Counted from the stretch's first letter, positions 1 through 5,519 are shown. The stretch is DNA of 6,612 nucleotides from Spirochaetaceae bacterium (GCA_031278295.1 JAITKQ010000199.1:1-6612), one strand, 5' to 3'. Notes: generated from the sequence alone by a model not told the origin. Program-made: numbers and translations.

Positions 1-36
1 ATGTAGACACATTATGGACAGACAACCTTAAAATAG

Positions 37-77
37 GCATTTTGCGTACCGTTTTGGCACAAAACGGGAGCAAATGC
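37..77. repeat. Two-tier inverted repeat
   Basis: The inner stem is perfect: ccgttttg (49-56) and caaaacgg (60-67) around gca. The outer stem is gcattttgc (37-45) with gcaaatgc (70-77) and one bulged base. Further out, ggacaga (16-22) can pair with tctgtcc (82-88). That long pairing would compete with the 81-115 hairpin. Confidence 0.6.
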
Positions 78-80
78 AAG

Positions 81-115
81 GTCTGTCCGCAAAGTAACCG
101 ACTTTGTGGACAGAC
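81..115. repeat. Strong 15-bp hairpin after pstC
   Basis: gtctgtccgcaaagt (81-95) and actttgtggacagac (101-115) pair over 15 positions around the 5-nt loop aaccg, with one C/T position that reads as a wobble on one strand. It starts 21 bp beyond the pstC stop codon. In RNA read from the minus strand it could stabilise the pstS-pstC part of the message by blocking 3' exonucleases, which is inference. Confidence 0.7.
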
Positions 116-135
116 ACTAATTAATCGGTGCTTCC

Positions 136-1296
136 CTAGCGGGTTTCTTTCCGCCTGACGGCAAGGATCACGCCGTTCAGTATCAGGATCAGCGTAAAAA
201 GGACTATACCTATGGAAAAAAGCATACTGCCATGCCTGCCCTGCGCGTAGCCCATCTCCAGCGCTATTGTCGCGGTCAGCGTCCTTATGCTGTCCAGCGG
301 GCTGTGTACAATCTGTACCGAATTGCCGGCCACCAGAATCACGGCCATCGTTTCGCCTACAGCGCGGGATATGCCAAGTATGACGCCCGCTATCACGCCG
401 GAACGGGCATGAACCAGCGTCACCCGCCAGGCGGTCTGCATCCTGCTTGCCCCCAGCGCGAGGCTCGCCTCCCGCTGGGTTTCCGGCACGGAACGAAGGC
501 TCGTTTCCGCTATCGTGATAACCGTGGGCAGTATCATCACGGCAAGGACAAGCACCGCCGTTAAAAGCCCGTTTCCCGACGCTGTGTGAAACGTGTTTTT
601 TACCAGGGGGGAGAGCATCATCAGGCCAAAGAAACCGTACACGACCGAGGGAATACCGGCCAGCAGTTCGATGCAGGCCCGCAACAGGGCGGCGGCCTTT
701 TTCGGCAAAAATTCCGCCAGGAACACGGCGCAGAGCAGCCCAAGCGGTACGCCAACCAGGATCGCGCCGAAACTTGCAAGTACCGTGCCCGCTATCATCG
801 GAAGTATGCCGTAAATTTTTTGATACGTGGGCCGCCACTGACGCCCCGTAATGAAGCGAAAAAAACTATACGGCGGTTCCGGCAGGATGATGTGTATCTT
901 TTGATTCAAGCCCGGCACAGCGCCCGGAAAGTCCGCCGAGTACACATAAGCCTCCGTGTTGACAAGTTCGCCCTCGCCGTTTAGCGTAAGCTCCTCGCCG
1001 TTCACGGTCAAATCCAGGACGCGCTCCTCCCCGCCGCTTTCAAAACCAAGCGCTATGTTCCGGGTATCCTTAGGCAGTTCTATCGTACCTGTTCCCGTGT
1101 AAAAAACGCCGTTTACCATGAGACCGTCAACCCGCTCGCACACGATTCGTACCCCGCGCGCCGTACCAAAGAAAAAAGGCTCCGCTCCCTGAACGAACAC
1201 AAACAGCAGTATCGCCCCCAGCGCAAGCACGGAAATGAAAGATGTTACTGTAACCAAAACCGTGAAGAAACGGTCAACCTTTTTTCTTATATCCAA
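136..1296 (-). CDS. pstC: Phosphate ABC transporter permease PstC, with enlarged periplasmic loop
   Basis: Inner-membrane subunit that with PstA forms the phosphate channel of the high-affinity PstSCAB importer. TM1 is about residues 13-36. The permease core runs from about 160 to 380, with the EAA-type loop at 275-296 (REASLALGASRMQTAWRV) and the family motif RAVGETMA at 311-318. The protein has 386 residues against roughly 300-320 for common PstC. The excess is a hydrophilic, beta-looking segment at about 45-140 between TM1 and TM2, on the periplasmic side if TM1 has its N terminus inside. The start is TTG at 1296: an in-frame stop lies two codons upstream, GGGG sits 6 nt before the TTG, and the next candidate (TTG, residue 14) would cut into TM1. 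It lies 30 bp after pstS on the same strand, so the two probably form one operon. Confidence 0.93.
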   Translation of the reverse strand: MDIRKKVDRFFTVLVTVTSFISVLALGAILLFVFVQGAEPFFFGTARGVRIVCERVDGLMVNGVFYTGTGTIELPKDTRNIALGFESGGEERVLDLTVNGEELTLNGEGELVNTEAYVYSADFPGAVPGLNQKIHIILPEPPYSFFRFITGRQWRPTYQKIYGILPMIAGTVLASFGAILVGVPLGLLCAVFLAEFLPKKAAALLRACIELLAGIPSVVYGFFGLMMLSPLVKNTFHTASGNGLLTAVLVLAVMILPTVITIAETSLRSVPETQREASLALGASRMQTAWRVTLVHARSGVIAGVILGISRAVGETMAVILVAGNSVQIVHSPLDSIRTLTATIALEMGYAQGRHGSMLFSIGIVLFTLILILNGVILAVRRKETR

Positions 1297-1306
1297 TTTT
1301 TACCCC
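1297..1306 (-). promoter_or_regulatory. Weak ribosome binding site deciding the TTG start of pstC
   Basis: On the minus strand the bases before the start read GGGGTAAAAA then TTG. The GGGG is only a partial Shine-Dalgarno match. Together with the TTG codon it predicts less translation of PstC than of PstS, which has a strong AAGGAG and an ATG. Lower permease than binding-protein output is common for ABC importers. Confidence 0.45.
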
Positions 1307-1326
1307 GCTCGCCGTGTCGGATCGAA

Positions 1327-2169
1327 TTATTTTACCGAAATCCAGCTTGTGCCGACGATTTTTTGAGCTTCGTCGGACATTACCCATGTAAGGAAGGTCT
1401 GGGTTTCAGGGTTTACCGTCGCTTTCCGGTAAAGTGTGATGAAGGGGCGGGCTATCTTGTAGCTGCCGTTCACCACGTTGGCGGTAGTGGCGGCCACGCC
1501 GTTCACGTTTACCGTATTTACGGAGTTATCCACCGAACCGAGCGATATGTAGCCGATCGCATCCACGTTGCGGGAGATTTCCGCCTTTACCGCGCCCGTG
1601 CCGTCGAATTCAGTCGCTCCGGAGAGCAGTTTGTCCTGAAACTTGACTATCTCCTCGAAAGCGCCCCGCGTACCGGAACCGGGTTCCCGCGAAACCACAG
1701 CTATCCTGCCGCTCTTGGCCCCTCCCGTTACAGCGCTCCAATCCGTTATAAGCCCTGTGTAGATGTCCCGAATCTGTTCAAGCGTCAGGCCGCTTACCGG
1801 GTTGTTTTTGTTTACGATGACCGCTATGCCGTCTATCGCGATGACAAGTTCGGTAAGGCCCAGCCCCTTCTCCGTTGCCGAAAGTTCCCGGCTGGACATC
1901 CCCAACTCGCTGGTACTGGCCGCCGCCGCCTTGATGCCGTCGGAAGACCCCGTTCCGTTGATGTTGATTCTGACATTGCTTCGCAGCTTCCCATAAGCCT
2001 CCGACAGCATTTCCATCAACGGGGTGACGGAGGTAGACCCGCTGACCTCGATCGTGTACGATACCGGCGCGGACGAAGCCCCGCCGCCGCCCGCCTCCGG
2101 CTTTCCGCTGGCAAAAACCGCTCCCAGCGCCATACAGATCAGCGCCGGAATAACTATCAATTTTTTCAT
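1327..2169 (-). CDS. pstS: Phosphate ABC transporter substrate-binding protein PstS
   Basis: Extracytoplasmic protein that binds inorganic phosphate and delivers it to PstC/PstA. Residues 1-20 are a signal peptide (KK, hydrophobic core, AVFA before SGK). The only cysteine, C12, sits inside the hydrophobic core without a proper lipobox, so a secreted rather than lipid-anchored form is more likely. A Gly/Ala/Ser linker (about 27-34) follows. Phosphate-site motifs are SGSTSVTP (43-50), GTGSSDGI (72-79) and SREPGSGTRGAF (160-171); in the last, R161, S165, G166 and T167 match the spacing of Arg135, Ser139, Gly140 and Thr141 in E. coli PstS. The length of 280 fits the short PstS class. AAGGAG lies 7 nt before the ATG. 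It is the first gene of the pst operon in this window and is followed by pstC after 30 bp. Confidence 0.95.
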   Translation of the reverse strand: MKKLIVIPALICMALGAVFASGKPEAGGGGASSAPVSYTIEVSGSTSVTPLMEMLSEAYGKLRSNVRININGTGSSDGIKAAAASTSELGMSSRELSATEKGLGLTELVIAIDGIAVIVNKNNPVSGLTLEQIRDIYTGLITDWSAVTGGAKSGRIAVVSREPGSGTRGAFEEIVKFQDKLLSGATEFDGTGAVKAEISRNVDAIGYISLGSVDNSVNTVNVNGVAATTANVVNGSYKIARPFITLYRKATVNPETQTFLTWVMSDEAQKIVGTSWISVK

Positions 2170-2223
2170 TTACAACTCCTTAAAAGTATTGATGTTAAAA
2201 AGCTAAGGTCCGGGGGTTAGGCT

Positions 2224-2253
2224 TTTATGAAAGGATTGTTAGAATCCCGTTAA
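2224..2253 (-). promoter_or_regulatory. Candidate Pho-type promoter of the pst operon
   Basis: Read on the minus strand, the 7-mers ttaacgg (2253-2247), ctaacaa (2242-2236) and ttcataa (2231-2225) are separated by 4 bp each, an 11-bp period. The last overlaps a possible -10 box, CATAAA (2229-2224). PhoB/PhoP-type activators bind 7-mer or 6-mer direct repeats with 11-bp spacing that replace the -35 box. The period and placement fit and TTAAC/CTAAC resembles the Bacillus PhoP hexamer TTAACA, but the match to the E. coli Pho box is weak. A start near 2217 would give a leader of about 48 nt. Confidence 0.35.
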
Positions 2254-2272
2254 ATCACGTGGAAAGATCGGC

Positions 2273-2292
2273 GCGGAAAGCCGGTTTTCCGC
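2273..2292. repeat. 7-bp hairpin upstream of the pst promoter
   Basis: gcggaaa (2273-2279) and tttccgc (2286-2292) are perfect inverted repeats around a 6-nt loop. It lies about 20 bp upstream of the Pho-like repeats. No gene ends here on either strand that would need a terminator. Confidence 0.45.
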
Positions 2293-2317
2293 TCTTTTAC
2301 CTGCATTCCATGCCGTG

Positions 2318-2346
2318 GCTAATCCAGCCTTTTCGACTGGATTAGC
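2318..2346. promoter_or_regulatory. Operator-like 10-bp palindrome
   Basis: gctaatccag (2318-2327) and ctggattagc (2337-2346) are a perfect inverted repeat with a 9-bp spacer. The half-site centres are about 19 bp apart, close to two helical turns, which suits a dimeric DNA-binding protein. It sits in the divergent region about 65 bp upstream of the pst promoter candidate. It could equally be one more repeat-family hairpin. Confidence 0.45.
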
Positions 2347-2495
2347 ACCCGCCCGAACCGCCGCGGCGCCGACCGACTTGACAAACCGCATGAAAAAACA
2401 GAGTATTACCGTATAGGTTTGTTCTATAACCCGCCTGCTTACCTCACAAGCTTACGGATTGAGGCTTAAAAGCCATAAGCTAAGGCCGGGTTTTG

Positions 2496-2535
2496 GCGGA
2501 AGTTGTTCAGAAACTGTAGGTTCCGAACAACTCTA
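2496..2535 (+). repeat. Dispersed 40-bp palindromic element, copy 1
   Basis: The core is agttgttc (2501-2508) and gaacaact (2525-2532), with a partly paired interior. The 40-bp unit reads gcgga, palindrome, cta. The reverse complement of 5882-5921 matches it at 36 of 40 positions with no gaps, including the flanks beyond the palindrome. This marks a repeat family rather than a chance hairpin. Copy 1 has two mispaired positions in the inner stem and is the more decayed copy. Confidence 0.75.
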
Positions 2536-2618
2536 TTAAAAAAAATCGGATAGCTTGATTTTTTTAAAGTGAAACTCCGACTCTGGATGAGTTAATTTGT
2601 AAAAGGAGGAAACGGAAA

Positions 2619-3881
2619 ATGGTGACCGAACAGCCCGATTACAAGGCTATACTGGAAACCGACTCAGAGCTTAACAAAATTCAGGATTTTGATATTCTGT
2701 TGGAGCGTATACTTTTAGAAGCCCGCAAAGTGGTAAACGCCGACGCCGGTTCTATATACGTCAAGGAAACCGAGATAGAAACCGGCTGCAAGACGGAAAA
2801 ACTTGCGATAAAATACGCCCAGAACGATACAATTTTAAAAGGTCTGCCGCCCGGTCAAAAGTCCATTTATTCAATTTTTAAGATACCTATTGATGAAAAA
2901 ACAATTTCAGGTTACTGCGCGTATACCAGGAAGCTGCTAAACGTTAAGGACGCATATAACCTGCCCCCGGACGTTCCGTACACTTTTAGCAGCACGTATG
3001 ACATGATTTCCGGGTATAAAACAACTTCTATCCTGGCGATTCCGCTGGTAACCGCGGATGGCAGGCTGCTCGGTGTCATTCAGGTTATAAATGCGCGGGA
3101 TGCGCACGGAACCACGGTTCCCTTTTCCGCGCAAGATGAATTTCTTATAAGCCATTTTGCCGAAAACGCCACCACCGCGCTGGAGCGGGCAAGCATGACC
3201 CGCGCCATGATACTTAGGATGATAAAAATGGCGGAACTGCGGGACCCGAAAGAGACGGGCGCTCATGTAAACCGCGTGGCGAGTTACGCGGTAGAAATCT
3301 ATGATCGGTATGCTTTCCGGCACGGAATAGGCGTTGTCGAGCAGGAGAAGTTCCGTGATACGCTGAAAATCGCGGCTATGCTGCACGATGTCGGGAAGGT
3401 TGCCATATCCGACGTAATACTAAAAAAACCCGGACGTTTTACGCCGGAAGAAGTTGTGATCATGCAGGGGCATACGGTTTCAGGCGCGGTGCTGTTTGAT
3501 GATCCGCAGTCCAGTCTTGATACTATTTCAATGAATATAGCGCTTTGCCACCATGAAAACTGGGACGGCTCAGGCTACCCCGGATGGGTCGATATAGTTA
3601 CCGGTGTACCGCAAAAAACCGGGCCTGACGGCAAGCCTTTGGGAAAAACGGGGGAAGAAATACCGCTTGAAAGCCGTATAGTCGCCATAGCCGATGTTTT
3701 TGACGCGCTGGGTTCAAAACGGGTTTACAAGGAGGCTTGGGATGAAACTATGGTTTACGCCGAAATACGCAAAGAATCGGGCATTAAATTCGACCCGGAG
3801 CTTGTCGAAATTTTCTTTGAAATAATTCCAAGCATAAAACAGATACAAAACCTTTACCCCGAATCCAAAGCACCGCACTAA
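2619..3881 (+). CDS. GAF domain and HD-GYP domain protein, predicted cyclic-di-GMP phosphodiesterase
   Basis: Predicted to hydrolyse the second messenger c-di-GMP under control of an N-terminal sensor. Residues about 10-190 form a GAF domain (DAGSIYV at 42-48, SILAIPL at 137-143, LLGVIQVIN at 150-158). It is followed by a helical linker and the HD-GYP domain (about 197-405). Metal and catalytic residues all appear present: E212 and H216, H256-D257 with K260, H285, H311-H312, D316, the GYP signature at 319-321, and D359 in IADVFDAL. Between the GYP signature and GEEIPL there are about 20 residues more than in short HD-GYP domains. No membrane segment or signal peptide is seen, so it is cytoplasmic. 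AAAGGAGG ends 9 nt before the ATG. It stands alone on the plus strand, divergent from pst. The GAF ligand is unknown. Confidence 0.93.
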   Translation: MVTEQPDYKAILETDSELNKIQDFDILLERILLEARKVVNADAGSIYVKETEIETGCKTEKLAIKYAQNDTILKGLPPGQKSIYSIFKIPIDEKTISGYCAYTRKLLNVKDAYNLPPDVPYTFSSTYDMISGYKTTSILAIPLVTADGRLLGVIQVINARDAHGTTVPFSAQDEFLISHFAENATTALERASMTRAMILRMIKMAELRDPKETGAHVNRVASYAVEIYDRYAFRHGIGVVEQEKFRDTLKIAAMLHDVGKVAISDVILKKPGRFTPEEVVIMQGHTVSGAVLFDDPQSSLDTISMNIALCHHENWDGSGYPGWVDIVTGVPQKTGPDGKPLGKTGEEIPLESRIVAIADVFDALGSKRVYKEAWDETMVYAEIRKESGIKFDPELVEIFFEIIPSIKQIQNLYPESKAPH

Positions 3882-4107
3882 GTCAATGCCGGTGGGTTAA
3901 ACAACAGCTAAGCGACAGGGCATCGGCGTTTACTTTTCCGTAGGGGACATTTCTACTTTGGCTCGACAGAATTCCACGGGTGTAGCTAAAAAAAGGGGGC
4001 GATTTCCGGCAATAGCCCTGCAAACGTCCTGCTAGGCGGCTTTCCTATATTATCGCCGTGTTTTCAGGCCCCTTCTCCTTCCTAAGCCCTGAACCATCCC
4101 CGGCTAC
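3882..4107. other. Intergenic stretch between the HD-GYP gene and tRNA-Lys
   Basis: No credible ORF, RNA gene or strong terminator is seen. A long-range pairing of ggcgat (3998 region) with atcgcc (4060 region) is possible but weak. A 7-A run followed by 5 G lies near 3989-4000. Confidence 0.5.
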
Positions 4108-4136
4108 TTGACAGCATGGCAATATTTTCTTACAGT
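4108..4136 (+). promoter_or_regulatory. Promoter of tRNA-Lys
   Basis: A perfect -35 box TTGACA (4108-4113), a 17-bp spacer and a -10 box TACAGT (4131-4136, 4 of 6 to TATAAT). Transcription would start near 4143, about 8 nt before the mature tRNA, which fits a short 5' leader removed by RNase P. Confidence 0.75.
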
Positions 4137-4150
4137 AAAATAGCAACAAT

Positions 4151-4223
4151 GGGCCGCTAGCTCAGCTGGTAGAGCAGCAGACTCTTAATCTGCGGGTCAC
4201 AGGTTCGATCCCTGTGCGGCTCA
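4151..4223 (+). tRNA. tRNA-Lys (anticodon CTT)
   Basis: A full cloverleaf can be folded by hand. The acceptor stem is gggccgc (4151-4157) with gcggctc (4216-4222) and one G-T pair. The D stem is gctc (4160-4163)/gagc (4172-4175). The anticodon stem gcaga (4177-4181)/tctgc holds the loop ctcttaa with anticodon CTT at 4184-4186, which reads AAG lysine codons. The T stem is acagg (4199-4203)/cctgt with loop ttcgatc. The discriminator base is A4223. CCA is not encoded (gga follows), so it must be added by the tRNA nucleotidyltransferase. The tRNA stands alone, not in a cluster. Confidence 0.97.
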
Positions 4224-4259
4224 GGAAAACAAAATATCCCGGTAAACTGGAGAGGGATC

Positions 4260-4273
4260 GGGGGGGGGGGGGG
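4260..4273. repeat. Poly-G tract, G14
   Basis: Fourteen consecutive G on the plus strand, 37 bp after the tRNA. It lies in no supported gene. It belongs to the same class of tract as the G15 at 5454-5468, and both are followed by CA. Confidence 0.9.
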
Positions 4274-4349
4274 CACCGGCCCATGGAAGGAAGCGGCCCA
4301 CGGATGGCGCCGTAAGGCATAAGGCCCGGCCAGTAAACCCGCCGCCTGC

Positions 4350-4375
4350 AAAAAAGGCGCCCCGTGAAAGGGGCG
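4350..4375 (-). terminator. Intrinsic terminator, minus strand (lipoprotein 4609-5148 side)
   Basis: On the minus strand the stem cgcccc...ggggcg (4375-4358, loop tttcac) is followed by cc and six T (4355-4350). Stem, loop and A/T tail closely resemble the terminator at 6057-6085 behind the other lipoprotein gene. It lies about 130 bp beyond the His-rich ORF and 230 bp beyond the lipoprotein stop. Confidence 0.65.
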
Positions 4376-4404
4376 GCGCGTGCCCCGGCGAATCCCGCCG
4401 CAAG

Positions 4405-4436
4405 ACGCCGCAACACGGGTGTTGCGGCGTGTTTTT
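4405..4436 (+). terminator. Intrinsic terminator, plus strand (tRNA-Lys side)
   Basis: acgccgcaaca (4405-4415) and tgttgcggcgt (4420-4430) form a perfect 11-bp stem with a 4-nt loop, followed by g and TTTTT (4432-4436). It is the first plus-strand terminator after the tRNA, about 180 bp downstream. The tRNA transcript would then pass through the G14 tract and overlap the convergent minus-strand terminator. Confidence 0.75.
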
Positions 4437-4507
4437 AGTTTACGGTTTCTCCATTCCCCTTGAATGCCAGTATTCGTCGTTGTTGGGGATTTAATTGATT
4501 GGCATGG

Positions 4508-4609
4508 TTATCCAATTCCCCCGTGATAGTGTTCATTATTAGGATTATGTTGATCCGAATAATGATCCAAATGTTTCTGCGAATCTGTATTTCTACTTAC
4601 ACTTCCCAT
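4508..4609 (-). CDS. 33-codon His-rich ORF overlapping the lipoprotein stop
   Basis: The stop TAA of the gene above (4611-4609) and the ATG of this ORF (4609-4607) share one base as TAATG, an arrangement typical of translational coupling by re-initiation. The ORF has no good ribosome binding site of its own. The 33 residues are hydrophilic with five His and several Asn; the second half contains HNPNNEHYHGGIG. A similar piece, PNNDEYWHSRGM, is readable about 50 bp further on in another frame, after a stop. This could be a degenerate tandem duplication or the tail of a decayed gene. No family is recognised. It may be a real small protein or a remnant. Confidence 0.3.
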   Translation of the reverse strand: MGSVSRNTDSQKHLDHYSDQHNPNNEHYHGGIG

Positions 4610-5148
4610 TAAATATCACCCTGTAATTCGACAGTGGAAAATACGAACGGAGTATTGTTTCGCGTCAATAAATACCGGTATTCATCCTCGCTCACATAAC
4701 GTTTTGTGAAATGCTCGCCGTCCTTTGTGTCCATAACCAGATAGGGTTTGTCCGGGGTTGTTTCAGAGGCGTCTACCACATTAGGATTAACCAGCGCGGT
4801 TCCGCTTACGACAAATCCTTCAATCTGGAACAGAATGAAGTTTAATTTTCTGTAATCAAACCTCGCATCGACAATCACCTCAGCCCCCGGTATTTTCGCA
4901 AGCGCGTTGTCCAGTGCTTTTTTTATGTCCACTTTTGATTTTATGGGGATAAAAAACAACACGGTGATTATCGAGTCGCTGCCCCGCACGATTTTTTTTG
5001 ACCGGCTGTACGAACTGACTTGGCTCAAATCCACGTTTTTACTGGATATCAGGGTGAAATCACCAATCCGGGTCGCGCACCCCGACAGAACCACTCCGAA
5101 TACCAACACCACCACCAACATACCCCATAAAAATTTTTTCTTTGTCAT
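4609..5148 (-). CDS. Putative lipoprotein of unknown function
   Basis: A 179-residue predicted lipoprotein. The signal peptide is MTKKKFLWGM plus a Val/Leu core and the lipobox LSGC, with lipidated Cys at 24. The mature part contains FTLISSKNVDLS (31-42), a hydrophobic strand ITVLFFIPIK (61-70), a helix-like VDIKKALDNALAKIPGAEVI (73-92) and FILFQIEGFVVSGTAL (104-119), ending in a charged tail. The order of strand, amphipathic helix, then GAEVIVDARF and a strand ending in VSGTAL resembles small bacterial envelope lipoproteins with a TRL-like fold, but this is only a loose impression. AGGAG lies 7 nt before the ATG. Its leader and first dozen codons are nearly identical to those of the gene at 6105-6569. 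Function is not known. Confidence 0.85.
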   Translation of the reverse strand: MTKKKFLWGMLVVVLVFGVVLSGCATRIGDFTLISSKNVDLSQVSSYSRSKKIVRGSDSIITVLFFIPIKSKVDIKKALDNALAKIPGAEVIVDARFDYRKLNFILFQIEGFVVSGTALVNPNVVDASETTPDKPYLVMDTKDGEHFTKRYVSEDEYRYLLTRNNTPFVFSTVELQGDI

Positions 5149-5191
5149 GTTAATTCTCCTTATAACACATTTTTGTTATGCGGCGCCATAT
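5114..5191 (-). repeat. Duplicated leader and signal-peptide cassette, copy 1
   Basis: These 78 bases match 6535-6612 at 74 positions with no gap (offset 1421). The four differences (5149, 5166, 5168, 5169) all lie upstream of the start codon. The block covers the first codons of the signal peptide, the AGGAG site and the 5' untranslated region. Copy 2 runs to the edge of the window, so the true right end is unknown. Confidence 0.9.
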
Positions 5192-5226
5192 ATGGCGTTG
5201 AATTTCATTTTTTAATGCCGCATAAC
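5175..5226 (-). promoter_or_regulatory. Structured 5' leader of the lipoprotein gene
   Basis: gttatgcggc (5175-5184) and gccgcataac (5217-5226) are a perfect 10-bp inverted repeat enclosing the 12-bp palindrome gccatatatggc (5185-5196). In the minus-strand RNA the stem ends 14 nt before AGGAG. An alternative 5-bp stem, ataac (5162-5166) with gttat (5175-5179), would use part of the same arm and sit next to the ribosome binding site. That alternative is weakened in the second cassette copy. No known riboswitch is recognised. If the promoter lies between the arms, the structure would matter only in DNA. Confidence 0.5.
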
Positions 5227-5453
5227 GTTTTTTTGTATACGCCCGAATCCCGCATACTGAATTTTCTCAAAGCCGTCTAAGACTTGTCTCTGTACGTTCA
5301 CGCCCCGATATATTACAGAAAACTTACGTCATACAGCGCCTCCATATACCTCCGCCGCCCGCCGGTAAAGAAAAATAGCATGGATACGCCGCCTGTCTAT
5401 GTCAAATGAGAAAAACGCTATACTGCCGCCGGAAAAACTAAAAGCTACCTTTC

Positions 5454-5468
5454 GGGGGGGGGGGGGGG
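5454..5468. repeat. Poly-G tract, G15
   Basis: Fifteen consecutive G on the plus strand, followed by CA. It lies about 300 bp upstream of the lipoprotein start at 5148. Tracts of this length slip readily in replication and are hard to sequence correctly. Confidence 0.9.
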
Positions 5469-5519
5469 CAACAAGACTTCCTATGCGAGAGCCCGCGCGG
5501 CTTGCCGTGCGCGATCCGC

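Larger units (their letters stand above)
1..135. other. Palindrome-rich spacer downstream of pstC
   Basis: No gene is supported here. pstA would normally follow pstC closely, yet there are at least 120 bp with no convincing start codon. An ATG on the minus strand at 12-10 is open to the window edge but covers only four codons and lacks a good ribosome binding site. The spacer holds three copies of the 8-mer ggacagac, in alternating orientation (16-23 forward, 81-88 reverse, 108-115 forward), and two hairpins listed separately. None is followed by a T-run in the direction of pst transcription, so they do not look like intrinsic terminators. Confidence 0.6.
2170..2618. other. Divergent intergenic region between pstS and the HD-GYP gene
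   Basis: No gene is seen in these 449 bp. It holds the pst promoter candidate (2224-2253), a 7-bp hairpin (2273-2292), a 10-bp palindrome (2318-2346), a small nested stem-loop set (agctta 2449-2454 with taagct 2476-2481, enclosing ggctt/aagcc 2463-2474), the dispersed element (2496-2535) and an A8...T7 stem (2538-2565) about 55 nt before the HD-GYP start. A TTGACA at 2378-2383 could be a plus-strand -35 box, but no good -10 lies 16-18 bp after it, so the HD-GYP promoter stays unassigned. A sequence close to aagctaagg-ccggg occurs at 2200-2215 and again at 2477-2490. Confidence 0.7.
4224..4404. other. GC-rich spacer after tRNA-Lys
   Basis: No gene is supported. The stretch starts AT-rich and becomes very GC-rich after the G14 tract, unlike the AT-rich DNA from 4437. 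It contains the minus-strand terminator at 4350-4375. Confidence 0.5.

Noticed and set aside
1..135. CRISPR-like array from the repeated ggacagac motif
   Set aside because: The copies are 8-10 bp, alternate in orientation and are unevenly spaced, which is palindrome structure rather than a repeat-spacer array.
232..984. Plus-strand ORFs antisense to pstC
   Set aside because: They are Arg/His/Gln-rich shadow frames of a well-supported permease gene and lack ribosome binding sites.
1363..2220. 285-codon plus-strand ORF antisense to pstS
   Set aside because: pstS has clear family motifs, a signal peptide and a strong ribosome binding site; the antisense frame is open because of codon composition and extends past the pstS start without any domain.
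2378..2430. TTGACA (2378-2383) with TATAAC (2425-2430) as the HD-GYP promoter
   Set aside because: The spacing is 41 bp, and no acceptable -10 box lies 16-18 bp after TTGACA.
2937..3386. 149-codon minus-strand ORF inside the HD-GYP gene
   Set aside because: Shadow of a gene with intact catalytic motifs; the translation shows no domain.
4151..4273. Integration site of a mobile element at the tRNA 3' end
   Set aside because: No direct repeat of the tRNA 3' end was found in the window and no integrase gene is present.
4157..4416. Minus-strand ORFs of 60-84 codons covering the tRNA and G14 tract
   Set aside because: Their C termini are the antisense translation of tRNA-Lys, a well-known source of false proteins, and the rest is Pro/Gly/Arg-rich from GC-rich spacer.
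4907..5215. 102-codon plus-strand ORF antisense to the lipoprotein at 4609-5148
   Set aside because: The minus-strand gene has a signal peptide, lipobox and strong ribosome binding site; the plus frame is its antisense.
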